Assembly (NCBI GenBank): GCA_964023205.1
Contig: OZ026835.1
Location: forward strand, 39,839,083-39,903,082
Length of the DNA stretch: 64,000 nt
From: Lutraria lutraria
Lineage: Eukaryota; Mollusca; Bivalvia; Venerida; Mactridae
Direction: 5' to 3'
Shown: positions 1-12,320 of the stretch, piece by piece
Layout: the number at the start of each line of letters is the position of its first letter
Numbering within the stretch: the first letter of the stretch is position 1
Program-made: the position numbers and the translations under genes
The notes under the pieces: generated by a model
Database searches by the model: none
Seen by the model: only the letters and a program-made list of their open reading frames with translations
Told to the model about the DNA's origin: nothing

Positions 1-215
1 GCCATAAATTTCAAAATCCAATCATGCATGATAGATTTATAAACCGACACAAATGCATATAATGCTTTAAATGTCCACTGTGACTTTGACCTTTGAGTAT
101 TAGCGACACAATTTTTGCGAATGACACATTATCTTAATATGATGAACATTTGTGCCAATTTATTTCAAAATGCAATTATGCATGACAAAGAGTATGAAAG
201 TTTTTGGTATTATTT
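1..215. repeat. Partial tandem-monomer repeat at window edge
   Basis: Two related segments start near 9 and 162 (both contain TTTCAAAATNCAAT followed by ATGCATGA), giving a period of about 153 bp. This resembles the internal monomers of the other mollusc-type elements in the window. No element end is visible, so the family is not assigned. From 216 to 694 I see nothing recognisable. Confidence 0.45.
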
Positions 216-698
216 GAAAGACAGTGGGTGGATATAGACACTTACGGTGTCCAATATCGCTGCCATGGATGTTGCTGAATCATCCTTTTTGGCATACAAT
301 GTTTCTAGATCATGACTTGCCCACCAGACCACAGCGTGTGCTCTATATAAATTAAAATTTGGTGAATATATATACGGGATAAATCTGAGACCGTTCTGAA
401 TTTTAATTTCTCCTGATTGAAGACTGGCCTGACATACGAAAAAAGATAAGTTCTTAGATCTAGTTTTGGAACCAGGTTCTTGCACTCCAGATAATAACAC
501 TTATATATTTGTCCAACCATACAAAGAAGCAAACTTTGTACTATACCGGAAAGTACTTGTTCCCTTTATTTTTGCATTAGACCATATAAATTATGTTAGC
601 TCGGGTCTTTATTCATTTACATGATATGGTTTTAATAGCTGATAATACTTTTATCTTTCAATAAAAACACAAGGTGTATTTTTTAAGTAGAATGTTAA

Positions 699-1216
699 AG
701 GGGCATGTCCTGGAACTGAAGCGTCTAAAATAACAATCAAATTGGTATCATGTTAATGCCTAAATCAATTAATGAAAGCCCTGTAAAATATTTACTAAAC
801 ATCCCACTAGCTGACTCAAAATACACATTTCAAGATTTACAAAACCTGCCGATTTCGGCCTCAGAAATTATTCGTCATTTTCACAACTCGACCCTTACGG
901 TATCTGTCAAAACCGAAAATATCGCTGAAAAAATGTCAACAAACTGAAATGGTAAGTATTTCTCATGTTATGTTCACTTGAAAGGCAGCGCACGTGCTCT
1001 GTTGAACTCTCAGACGTATCGGAAATATCGCTGTCATCAATAAAAGGCTGTAAGCCTTTTATTCAAACCGACATATAAATACCGTCGCCGTGTTATATAG
1101 GGTCATTTTTTACCGGACATTCTTCCTTGACTTATCGGTAATAATTGATTTTACAAGTGACAAACGCATTTTTGGTGTATGAAAAAAAAGACACAGCAGT
1201 TCCTGGGCATGCCCCT
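699..1216. mobile_element. TTAA-flanked MITE (piggyBac-like)
   Basis: A 518-bp element with terminal inverted repeats. The left end reads AGGGGCATGTCCTGGAACTG, and the right end is its inverse with two mismatches (1197-1216). TTAA occurs directly at both edges (695-698 and 1217-1220), the target duplication expected of piggyBac-type transposition. It carries no transposase; the 65-codon frame inside it has no recognisable domain. Mobilisation in trans by a piggyBac transposase is inference. Confidence 0.75.
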
Positions 1217-1559
1217 TTAAAGCAAGAAGTCTGGGGAGTGAAATCTTCAGTAACAATGAAAGCAAACTGTGGTCTTTTTACGTCGTTTTATATCTTGCCA
1301 GAAACATCAGTTTGCGTGATTTTCTTTTGAAGCACGAGGACCATGCAAAACCTCCTTTGCTTTCAAACAATGGCATTTTGAATTACTCAAACTAACTCGC
1401 AACTCTATCAAGTACTCGAACAAAACGTGACACCCTCAATAGACGGACCTCTTGCCGATGCTGTGATTTTTGACGGCGCTTCATTTGTAAATAAATGTAT
1501 TAATAATTTTGGTGCTGCGAAAACGTTTGATTAATTTTTTTCGTTATTTACTACGCTAA
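1217..1559. other. Unannotated intergenic or intronic DNA
   Basis: No coding, RNA or repeat signature that I can support. Confidence 0.4.
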
Positions 1560-2412
1560 AAGGGCATAATTCAGAAAAGTCAGGGACGATCAGGCTGGTT
1601 ATCAAATTTGAATGAGATTGCATGCCCATAAACATTTCAATCAAGGATCCGAATAAAACTGTTTGAATTGGTTCAAACTGTTAACAAGTTTGGTGAAGAT
1701 CGGATGAATACTATTTGAATTAGAGTCCGTACATTATGCTGAATGTTTAAAAAGCACTTAGTGACCCTGTGAACAAGTTTTTGACCCTAAATAATCCATA
1801 TTGGAAGTTGGCCTAGATATCATGTAGATGCAACTTCTGACCAAGTTTGGTGAAGATCTGATGTACACTATTTCAATAAGAGTCAGTATATCGTGATGAA
1901 TGTTGAAAACTAAGTGACCATATGACCTAGTTTTTGACCCGACATAACCCATATTCAAACTTGTCCTAGATACTATCTAGATGCAACTACTGACCAAGTT
2001 GGGTGAAGATTGGATGAATACTATTTGAATTAGAGTCCGGACAACATGTTGAATGTTTAAAATGCACTAATTGACCCTATGCCCTAGTTTTTGACCCGAC
2101 ATAACCCACATTCGAACTTGACCTAGATATCATCTAGATGCAACTACTGACCATGTTTGGTGCAGAACTATTTGAATTAGAGTACGGACAACATGTTGAA
2201 TGTTTAAAATGCACTTAGTGACCCTAGACCCGGCAAGACCCATATTTGAACTTGACCTAGATATCAACTAGATGCAACTTCTGACCAAGTTCGGTGAAGA
2301 TCTGATGTACACTATTTGAATTGGAGTCCAGACAATGTGCTGGACGTTGAAAAACCCACCCGCCCGCCATGGAGTTTCACATAATATGTCCCGTTTTTTG
2401 ACGGGCGTATAA
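1560..2412 (-). mobile_element. Helentron-like tandem-monomer element, family G (3' incomplete)
   Basis: Read on the minus strand, the element starts in a T-run at about 2412 with ATACGCCCGTC, six A, then ACGGGAC, which is a short 5' hairpin, followed by a GGCGGGCGGG stretch. Behind it are four tandem monomers marked by CCTAGATA at 1812, 1965, 2122 and 2256, with spacings of 153, 157 and 134 bp. No 3' hairpin/tail was found near 1560, so the 3' end is probably lost. Its 5' end lies within about 10 bp of the outer edge of the large inverted repeat. Confidence 0.6.
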
Positions 2413-4088
2413 AAAAGGACATTTTTTGGTCAATATCTGATTTATCATCATGTCTATAGTTCAAGTCCCCTGAAATCTGTAAGAGGTGAGCATGGGGAGA
2501 GCATTATCAATAATTTACAACTTTCAAAATTCCATCCATAAAAATAATATTCTGTATAATTTCGATGAAAACAGTTCAGGAGAAATTTTTAAATGTAACG
2601 GCCATCATTAATCCTGTTTAAAAAATCCCCTATACAGTTGAACTGGAATGATGTTTCCAGCTATATTTGATATGAAATTTAAGAAAACCAAAACTTACAG
2701 GGGCATATAAATCTATTCAGAGGTTCACCTGAAAAGTTAGTACAATACTCAAGGGTCTAATTTCAGGCACATTTGTTTCACCTTTTATTACTTAATATTC
2801 AAACTACATGTGGATTGTTATATATGATTTTGAATTGAAACAATATCTTGTAAAAAATGTTTAGGTAATAATACCCCTTTATGTTATGCTGTCAATATGA
2901 AACTTAAGCGATGTGTAATGAATTTGAGGACAAAATGCTAACAGTATAAGCAAAGCTTTTAATGTATTTGTATTAATCATGATGAACATGCCTTTCATTT
3001 TGCAAAAATTGATTGATTACACTTTGAAGTGTAAATATTGCAAACTTGGCCAAATCCTTAAGATATCAAACCACTCACTGAATTCTGAAATATGATTTTA
3101 AGCAAGTAGAACAAATTTTTCACAAAGTTCAATGACCAACAAGCAAAGTAGAATGTTGTCATAAACATTTAAAATGAGGCATGCACACATACAAGCAAAC
3201 ATAAAATTGTTACATCAATTTCTCTGAAAGCTTTTAATATACAAAATTTAATACACCACTTATGACTGATAATTGAGCATTTATTTTCACTTCCTGAATT
3301 CCTTAACATTGATATTAATTTTTTGTGTAAACTTACAGCATAAGGAAATTTATGACGGCACACTTATACTGAATATATCATATGTAGGTACATGTATCTA
3401 ATGCTTTAGTATTAGATTGCCTTTGCATCAATCAACATATAGTTTATTTGTATGTAAATAGTAAATTACTCACATATATATAATTCTTAAAAAATAATTA
3501 TTCAGTGTTACTGTAATTTCAACCCTTAAAATGCTGGAACTGAAACTGCAAAGCTTTTGCCACAACAATACAACCAATTAAACCAGCCTGCACGCCATAA
3601 TTATGCCCAGACTCTTCACTGTTGGGTGATCAATTTCTTAATTTTTATTGTGATATATATCCCTTAAGTTGATAATGGACTGTTTCAAAATGGAAGTTGG
3701 ACAGGTCTTTTCAGGATATTCAGCTGGTTAAGGGTAAATCATGTTATTTTTCACTTTTACATTTGTATCTTTATATGCACGAGAATGAGAGGGGCCTGTT
3801 AAGTAAAGTAACTATATATGGTCACTGACAAATAATTACTAGCCTCTCATCACTGTGACTTCTAAACTCACCTAAAACCGGACAAATGTCACTTGAGAGG
3901 TAGCTATCAAACTAGCTTATGTAAAGTTGGTTGTATACTACCCACTATTATAGCTGAAATCACCAAATGACAGAACTGGCTGAGGGTGCGACATTAAACA
4001 AAGTAGAAAAAAAACTGGAGGGTGACTGAAACAAAGTCCTACTTAACATCCAGTAATTCAATCAATTGAGACATCAACAAAACATAGT

Positions 4089-5502
4089 AAGGCCACTACT
4101 TCTTGGTTTACAAAGGCGGCAGTCGTAATTTTTCCAAAAGTGAAAAAAAATGCAATTCGGCATTTTTTATTTTTGCCGATGGTACGAAAAAATTTGAGTA
4201 CGAATCTGAATGTGTATTTGAAGTATTGTAGCGGGTGATTTACCTGCGGATGGGCCGATAGACGTCTTTACGGCGACTGAGGTAACATAGGAAGTGAATT
4301 GCATCAATCCAAGGGAAAATTTGGTGGTTGGGTTTAATTTACACTCTTAGATATATGTACAGTCATGTATTTTCGCAATATGAACAATATGGACGAAGAC
4401 AGGTTGGTCGAGTCCAGATTGTTTGTGATGCAGTTAATAAAGACATTTAAGAAAGTTTTACCATGATTGGTTGGATTTGTATAATTTATGAAGCAATTAG
4501 AATCATTTCAACATGTTACACTGTTGAAAAGTTAACATGGTGCCTGGATGCTGGACTCGGAATGTATAGGAATTCGTTTTGAGTGACTCAATATAATTAT
4601 CTGTTCAACTTCACCCTTTAGATAGCATGTTTTGAACTATCAAGGTTCCTGGTATAAGAACCAATGCATATATCATTGCTTATCATACAATGTTCGCCTC
4701 ACACCAGCAATACAATGCAGATACACCCAGCAGGCTTCGAGCAGCAGGAGTGCCAAGGATGAACATCCAATGCAAGTTCCGATACAATTCACACACCTGT
4801 ACGTCTTCAATAAGTAATGATAAATCATTATACCTTTGTCCTTTTATATTGAACTAGTACAGGGAACCATGGTGGAACAGATTTATAAAAGCATTAAAAC
4901 AACATATTTACAAGTTTGTATTTGATTCTTTCATAATCGTATACTGTTTTATGAGGCACTTGCTTAAAAATTGTGACTAATTCTTATAAGTTTTTCTTTA
5001 CATACTAGTAGCTTGTAACTTGTCAGGAGTGCTGTAAGAGGAGGGTTGTTTATTATCATATTTGTCCACCAACTGAAATTGTTATTGTATTTTGTTGTTT
5101 TACTTGTATTCCTAATATTTATCAAAGTGTGACTGCACCAAGTTTACTTGACCAAACCGAGGGTTCAAAGCAACAGTGTCGTAACTCATATTGAAATAAG
5201 AACAAGTTACAACAGTGTTGCGCTGAGCCCTCGAAACTTTGTTTGTTGTAATACTGTTGTAAGCAGTCAAATTCTGTTTCAATATTTGTGGTAGCAAAGT
5301 GCTACTTTCTGGTCTTTCCTACTAAAACTAGGTAGTCCTACCATATAATATAGTTTTGTATATTTTCTACCATTGCCGAGACGGAGTACAAAATGCAAGT
5401 TTTTGTGCGTCACCAAAGCGGGTTTTTTTTCGACCTGCCGATGGACATTTTTCCAAAAAAATCTTGTAATAAAAACCAAGAAATAAAAAAGTAGTTGCCT
5501 AA
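4089..5502. mobile_element. 1.4-kb TIR element inside left arm
   Basis: Inverted ends share AGGCCA.TACTT and CTTGGTTT at 4089-4114 and 5478-5502. The right-arm copy preserves the better form, ATTTCTTGGTTTACAA. The interior has no transposase-like frame. Present at the same place in both arms, so it predates the duplication. The superfamily is unknown; a three-base TTA/TAA target duplication is possible but not certain. Confidence 0.5.
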
Positions 5503-5659
5503 GGACATTATATATATAATTTTGTCTTCTTCCCTGTTACTCAACAAATGAGTTGAAGTTCAAGAATATATGCAATAAATTTCCTTGTTATAAGTACATG
5601 TACGTCAATGTAGTAAGTATTTAACTATTGAATTCTAGAACGTGTCTAACAGCTTTTTT

Positions 5660-6779
5660 AGCTCACCTGATTCTTTTAGGATCGGTGAATGTCCGTCGTC
5701 CGTCGTCCGTCGTCCGTCCATAATTGGTTGTTTACACTCTAGCAACCGCAACTCTTTACGAATCTTGATTAAACTTGCTCAAAATGTATATGGCTACAAT
5801 GTCTCGGCTATGTTCGATTATGGGCAAAATCTGATTATAACTTCTAGAGTTGTGGGCCCTTGAATTACAAAATTTGCTATATTTAGCTTGTTTACACTCT
5901 AGCGCCTTCATTTATTCACCAATCCTGATCATATTTTTTTTAGTAAATGTGTATAACCAAAAGATCTTGGACAAGTTCGATTATGGGCAATATCGGACCA
6001 GAACTTCCATTTATACACCGATCCTAATACTATTTACAGCAAATTAGTATAACCAAAAGATCTCAAACAAGTTCGATTATGGGCGGAATTGGACCACATC
6101 TTCAAGAGTTATGGGCCCTTGACTTAGCAAATTTGCTATATTTTAGCTTGTTTACACTATAGCACCTACATTTATTCACCGATCCTAATAATATTTTCAG
6201 TAAATGTGTATAACCAAAAGATCTTGGACAAGTTCGATTATGAATGGAATCGGACCCAAACTTCAAGAGTTATGGGCCCTTGATTTTGAAAATTTGCTAT
6301 ATTTTAGCTTGTTTACACACTAGCGCCTTCATTTATATACCGATCCTAATACTATTTACAGTAAATGAGTATAACCAAAAGATCTCGAACAAGTTCGATT
6401 ATGGGCGGAATTGGACCACATCTTCAAGAGTTATGGGCCCTTGACTTAGCAAATTTGCTATATTTTAGCTTGTTTACACTCTAGCGCATTCATTTATTCA
6501 CCGATCCTAATCATATTTACAATGAATGTGTATGACCTTATGGTTTTGGACATGTTAAGTTATTGGTGGAATCGGACCACAGCTTCAAGAGTTATGGACC
6601 CTTGAATTAGAAAATTTGCTACGTTTTAGCTTGTTTAACAGTATTATACCTTCATTGTTGGTTTTGATCTCAAAATCTACGTAAAAATGAGTTTTATGAG
6701 ATTGAAACTATATTACCTGGTCATTGATTATTGGCCTTGGTTCTCAGGTGAGCGATAAAGGGCCAATGTGGCCCTCTTG
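5660..6779 (+). mobile_element. HINE-A1 (Helentron-like non-autonomous element)
   Basis: Starts AGCTCACCTG after a T-run and ends GGCCCTCTTG before TTTATTGTG. Near the 3' end it carries CAGGTGAGC, the reverse complement of its own start, followed by GGGCCA..TGGCCC, a hairpin. The interior is built of monomers of about 161 bp (GCTTGTTTACACT at 6146, 6307 and 6468). The copy of this region in the right arm (39001-39030) lacks the element and shows the empty T-rich site. Compared with copy A2 (57784), the local hairpin partner ATCAGGTGAGCT after the start is deleted. Assignment to Helentron/HINE elements is from architecture only. Confidence 0.75.
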
Positions 6780-8469
6780 TTTATTGTGTCTGGTTTATGA
6801 GTGATTATGCACAGTCCATTACAGTGTTAAATTTGTTTTTGATCCCAATGGGAATTTACCTTCTTCAAATTTGCTGAGGTATTTTACATCCATTAGTAAA
6901 ACAAGTTGAATATAAACCACAGTATATGCATAGTATAAATTTCTGCACTGTCATAGAAATACAGTTATATGTATAGTGCAATATACTAGTATATGAAAAT
7001 AAGTGATTAGGTAAATTATGCACTATACCCGTACAATCGTTGGAAAAATAACAGTGGCTGTCATGAAGACAAACAATTAAACTTGTTAATATCATAGGTT
7101 TTATTTTTTGGTTCAAGTGAATAGTTTTGCTTAAATTGTGTGAAAAGGTAAAAGACTTAAGTATTGACTTAATCTAAATCATCATAAAATAGGACCAATT
7201 TAATTCAAGAAAAAGCCAAAAAACATTCAATACATGGTAATGATAATAAGTTGAACAATATTAAATGTACTCAAGCCATTGTGTGATCAGTGTTTTTATG
7301 TTTATTAATGTCTCCACTTATAAATATACTTTTTTAAGAGAATCAGGAAGTAAACACATTGATTTATTGCCACACATTTAAACATATTTAAAAACGTGAT
7401 ATTCAATCAGAAATGTATTCATTTAAAACAATAAGTACTTAGGTATAAACTGCGAACTATAGTTAAACAATTTAGCTAAAAAATAATAATGTTGCTTTAT
7501 AGAAAATGTTATAAAATACAATTAAAATCCATCATCAAAAACTAAATTATTTAAATCTAGAAAAATAGGTTGCACATGCTCTAAGATTGTCAATATCAAA
7601 CAAGTTTTGGAGTTAACACTTGACTGAAATGGAAAAATATTGGTCAAAGTTGGTTTTCAGTTTTTAAAAATAAGTAACTGATGAAAAAGGTTGTATTCAT
7701 TGATTACATGGGTTTTCTCAGATGACACATGGTAACCATTGGTGATTTTCTTAGACCACTGCTGTCATAAACAATGTGTGTAGATCGTATCAACAATAGG
7801 AATGGAGTTTGACTGTCATTGAGACAATGGTGATATGTTACATAAATGATAGTATAATCTTTTTTTATTATGTGAATATTAATTAAATTGATGCTACATT
7901 TGTAATAATGCAAGTTAAACCCAACTGTTAATTTAAACCAATAGAAATTCAAATAATCCAGGATCTGTGACAAATTGTTATATATTCTTCTTTTTCATGT
8001 AATGTACAGGGCTATCTCTGGAGCATGGTCATGCAAGGTAAATAGTTATCGATCAGTGTGCGTCAGAACATCGAAAGCTTTAGTCTTTACAAATTTGATT
8101 ACAACTTTCAACAAAAATTTTTTTGTTCTTGCAAATATCTTTGACAGATATTCTGACGAATCTGGCTTTTCCAAGTCTGTTTCCAACAAAATAATGTCTG
8201 GTGTTGAGGTTCCTTTGCTTCATTAGGAATCCTCTTCTGACGATGATATTGGTAAACCTAATGATGGACACAGAATATGTTTCATCAAAATCATTATAAT
8301 GCATCATTAAAATCTCATATTATAATTACAATAGCCTTTTGTTGTGTTTTATCAGATGTTATGGTAGTTTTGCAGATCTTTATTTTTTGGGGTTTAAAAA
8401 TGAATTAATTACAGCACTTATTGCATATGCTGCATGGATACCAGTTCTTACCAGAGCCTGCTGCAACTT
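6780..8469. other. Non-coding left-arm core
   Basis: Matches 36150-37770 in reverse complement. I find no element ends here. The part at 8090-8470 could hold the N-terminal remnant of the piggyBac fossil: an acidic YSDESGFS...SSDDDIG stretch is readable across stops. That link is weak. Confidence 0.4.
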
Positions 8470-8502
8470 AAGAATAGAACTATTGAATTAAATGAATTGT
8501 TT
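8470..8502. repeat. Target-site duplication of the LINE, left copy
   Basis: A 33-bp direct repeat beginning AAGAATAGAACTATTGAATT is found here and again at 11326-11358. The right arm carries it once (about 36119-36151, reverse strand) with no insertion, which confirms the empty target. Confidence 0.9.
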
Positions 8503-11007
8503 TACCAAGCTATACAATAAAAAACAAATAAATGTGAACCTAATGAAAGAATTCTTACATAAACCAATAAACACCCTTGATGAAACAGAAAAGCAATCGT
8601 GTGAGGGGCTCATTACAGAATATGAATGCAAACTAGCGATCAAAGAAATGCAAAACAATAAAAGTCCGGGCTCAGACGGATTGAGTGTAGAGTTTTATAA
8701 ATTATTCTGGAACTATATCAGTCAGTATTTAATAAATTCATTAAACCATTCTTTTGAGATAGGAACACTAACCCAACTTCAAAGACAAGGAATTATTACA
8801 CTCATCCCCAAACCGAATAAAGATCTTGATCAAATTTCAAATTGGCGTCCAATCACCCTGTTAAACATAGATTATAAAATTGCAACTAAAGTTATCGCAA
8901 ATAGAATTAAAAAGATCCTACCATCAATTATAAGCAGTGACCAAACTGGATTTATGCAAAATAGATACATCGGAGAAATGTCAGGACAATATTTGAAGTT
9001 ATTGAATACGTCCAATCTAAAAATAAACCTGGTTTGGTATTTTTCGCAGATTTCGAAAAGGCTTTTGACAGTCTTAGTCACTTTTTTATAATCAAATGTT
9101 TTGAAAGATTTAATTTTGGAACATATCTAACTAAGTGGATTAAACTTTTCTACTCAAATATATGTAGCATTATTATTAACAATGGCCACCTGTCCCAACA
9201 ATTCAACATAGAAAGAGGTGTCAGGCAAGGCTGTCCGTTATCAACCTCTATTTTTATCATCTGTTTAGAAATATTATCTAACAATATCAAACTGAATGCG
9301 GACATAACAGGTATACAGATAAATGAACATGAAATTAAACAAACTTATTTCGCAGATGATGGAACCTTTACAATTAATGGATCAAAAAAATCATTCGAAG
9401 CGCTGACAAATACTTTAGATGAATTTGGAGAAATATCAGGCCTAAACCTCAACATATCTAAATCAACAGTTCTAAGAATTGGGTCTCTAACAAACACTTC
9501 CATAAAATATTGTGAACATAAAAAATTCCAATGGACCTCAGAGCACGCAACAACCTTAGGCATTACATTTACAAATAATAAATTGACAAATTCAATTCTA
9601 AACATAGAGAAAAAGATTAAGGAGTTTGAAAATTGTTTAAAACAATGGCAACATCGTAAATTAACATTAATGGGTAAAATTACAGTAATTAAAACATTTG
9701 CTCTCCCAAAACTCATATACCCTCTAACTGTCCTACCAAAACCACCTGCAAAAACAATTAACTACATACAGTCGTTAATATTCAAATTTTTATGGGATGG
9801 AAAGCCCGACAAGATAAAGAGACAAACATTGTACCAACCGTATGAAAATGGCGGATTAAAATTAACAGAACTAAACTCATTCATAAATGCAATCAAATGT
9901 AGTTGGGTTAAACGCTATATAAATGAAAAAAATAAAAGCAAATGGAAAATATTCTTTGATATCAAATTGTCAAAATATGGACAAAAACTATTATTTGATA
10001 GCAATTTAAAACAAACTGATAGCAAGATTACAGACTCTGAATTTCTAAACGAAATCATTGAAGCATGGTTTCTTATCAAATCTAGATTTGAAAAAATAAA
10101 CAATACCAAAATACAACCATGCAAAATGATTTTATGGAATAATTCCGAAATTAAAATAAACTCGAAAACATTGTTCTATAAAACATGGTATGATAAGGGA
10201 ATAAAACTTTTAGAGCAATTATATGATTATAGAATCAACTCATTTTATTCATTCGAGCAAATACAATTTCTTTATGAAATTCCACACACAGACTTTTTAA
10301 GATACTCCGCATTAATAAATAGCATACCCATACCTATTCGAGAGAAACTAAAGACAGATTCAATAAATTACAATAACAGAAATGATTCACTTCTTGAAAG
10401 AATAGCCAATAAAAAGAAAATAAATAAATTCTTATATGATATACAAATTGAAAACAATGATCAATTACAATCTGAAACAAAATGGAACAATTTGTTAAAC
10501 GATGGTGACATAAATTGGAAAAAAATCTATGTTCAACCGATAATATCAATAACTGACGTCACCCTAAGAAACTTCCAATATAAAATTATCACTAGAACTT
10601 TTGCAACCAAAAAATATCTCCTTAAATGTAAATTAGTTAATTCAAGCCTATGTGTATTTTGCAACAGTTACGTTGAAACAATAGAACATCTATTTTATGA
10701 ATGTCACCATGTACAAATCTTCTGGAACCAAATAAACTCTTATTTTAAAAGCAAAAACATAAACTTCCAAATAAATAAACAGAATGCATTAATTGGAGAT
10801 GTAAACATAAAACTAAACAAAAAACAAATAAACTTCATACTAATAGTAGCAAAACAATTTATTTATAAAATGCGGTGTAAGCCAATGTTACCACAATATA
10901 ACATATTTAAACATTATTTAAACTTAAAATTGAATACCGAAAAACACATTGCCTTAATGAATAACAAATACGAGGTTTTTAGAATTGAATGGGACCCATT
11001 CATTTAA
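8492..11007 (+). pseudogene. LINE ORF2 fragment: reverse transcriptase plus C-terminal zinc finger, one frameshift
   Basis: Encodes the reverse transcriptase part of a LINE ORF2, which copies LINE RNA into DNA at a nicked chromosomal target. Visible motifs: SPGSDGLSVEFYK and WRPITLLNIDYKI (fingers), QTGF, then after a frame change FADFEKAFDS (motif A, about 9043-9075), RGVRQGCPLS (motif B, 9214-9243) and YFADDGT (motif C, 9346-9366, with the catalytic Asp pair). The C-terminus has CVFC...EHLFYEC from 10651, the usual LINE C-terminal zinc-binding motif. The two frames join at about 8971-8980, where GAGAAATG looks one A short; apart from that the frame is open to 11007. The apparent start ATG lies in the target-site duplication and is not the native start. 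The endonuclease domain and ORF1 are missing. Clade assignment to L1/Tx1 is by motif flavour only. Confidence 0.9.
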
Positions 11008-11325
11008 AACAACATCCATCACTCAATACGAATATGTATATGATTAAAAAGATATACAAATGTATACTATTCCATGTGCAAAGAACAATCTAAACTCTTC
11101 ATTCAAAAATAGTATTACAAAGAAATACAGTTTTTATTAATATTATATTTACTTAAGACCTTATCTTCCCTGTACTAGTGACTTTTTTTGTTTTGTTTGT
11201 TATACATTAAAACTCTTCATGTACCTGTATTGGCAAAACTGAATCTGCACTTGTTTATAAATATATTTGTATTATGAATTATGTTAATTCTTGTACATTG
11301 AAGAAAGAAAGAAATGAGAAAAAAA
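8503..11325 (+). mobile_element. 5'-truncated non-LTR retrotransposon (LINE, L1/Tx1-like)
   Basis: A 2.8-kb insertion bounded by a 33-bp target-site duplication. It ends in an A-rich tail (about 11300-11327, GAAA repeats then an A-run). The 5' end falls within ORF2, upstream of the reverse transcriptase and after any endonuclease domain, so this is a dead-on-arrival copy. It is absent from the same position in the other arm, so it inserted after the inverted duplication, into the piggyBac fossil. Confidence 0.93.
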
Positions 11326-11326
11326 A

Positions 11327-12110
11327 AGAATAGAACTATTGAATTAAATGAATTGTTTTTCTTGTTCAAACTGAATAATATTGTTGACATTCTGACTAAA
11401 ACATTCCTGACCAATTACACAATATGTCCAAATTCCATAAGTATACAAAGAAACAAAATATTCAGACAGAACATAACCTTGGATATATTGCAGTGAAAAA
11501 TTTAACCAGACACATTTTCTCAAACAGATGGATATTTTTTTACCATTTTTTACTGGCTCTCCTTTTTGCAGAGCTTGTCAGATAATGAACTTGTATGGCA
11601 CTATTAGAGTTAACAGACAGGTTTTCCAAACTGCATTGAAGAAACCTCAAGATGTCAGTTCACATGGAGATATATGAAAATAATTGTTTGGAACATCCAA
11701 TGTGATAAGAAAGAGTCTGGAAAGATGTTTAGTTCACCAACTATCTATATGGAGAATATTCCCCATCAGGACATAATAGATGCTTGGCATCACATCAATG
11801 TAAACCTGGAAGATGACATTACTCCCAGTGTTTGGACTTGTACTATTTTGGACTCATAATAAATCTATGGGTAGAGTTGATCTACATGATCAGCTAAATG
11901 AACTGTAGTGTAGGGTGTAATGGAAAGAAGTGCTGGGGTACTGCTTCTAGTTGAATTGCGCTCAGGTGAAAAGTTAAGATATCTATAAGGAAAAGTTGGC
12001 CAGATCAACAAAATGGAAGAGGGACCATCACATTGACAGTTGTTCAAAGAAAAGGGCAACAAGAGACAATGTGTTACAGCCTGCCGTGAAAGTCAATGTC
12101 AACATAAGGC
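11327..12110 (+). pseudogene. piggyBac-type transposase fossil, left-arm copy
   Basis: Several piggyBac transposase signatures occur in the expected order but in different frames and with stops: LGYIAVKNL (about 11480-11505), a degraded FFTGSPFLQSL (about 11545-11575), YGTIRVNRQVF (from 11594), then W..QCDKKESGKMFSS (from about 11690), and NKSMGRVDLHDQLNEL (11858-11905). The last matches the family's MGGVDxxDQ block with its catalytic Asp. Family knowledge: these blocks make up the DDE core of piggyBac transposases. The copy is dead: stops and shifts separate every block. The 33-bp target duplication of the LINE lies at its upstream edge, so the LINE split the older gene. The same remnant is in the right arm. 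Confidence 0.7.
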
Positions 12111-12130
12111 CACCAGGACTTCGAACTGGG

Positions 12131-12320
12131 CTGAAAATAAAAACAAGTTTGTTTGGAGTGCTCCTACCTACTCACTAAAATCCTAACAAATAAGTAAAAA
12201 AGTTTGGTGGGCAACTTTTTTACTATTGTTAATGTTATATAGTAAAAAAATCCCTACCTACCTACCCAGTGCTAAAATTCCGTGTCAGAGCACTCCAAAC
12301 AGACTTATTTTTATTTTCAG
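12131..12320. mobile_element. 190-bp palindromic MITE, left-arm copy
   Basis: Begins CTGAAAATAAAAACAAGT and ends with its inverse. The inverted match continues through GTTTGGAGTGCTC to near the centre, so the element can fold into one long hairpin. Present in both arms, therefore older than the duplication. No target duplication is obvious. Confidence 0.7.

Noticed and set aside
750..947. 65-codon frame
   Set aside because: Lies inside the TTAA-flanked MITE; no domain and no exon borders.
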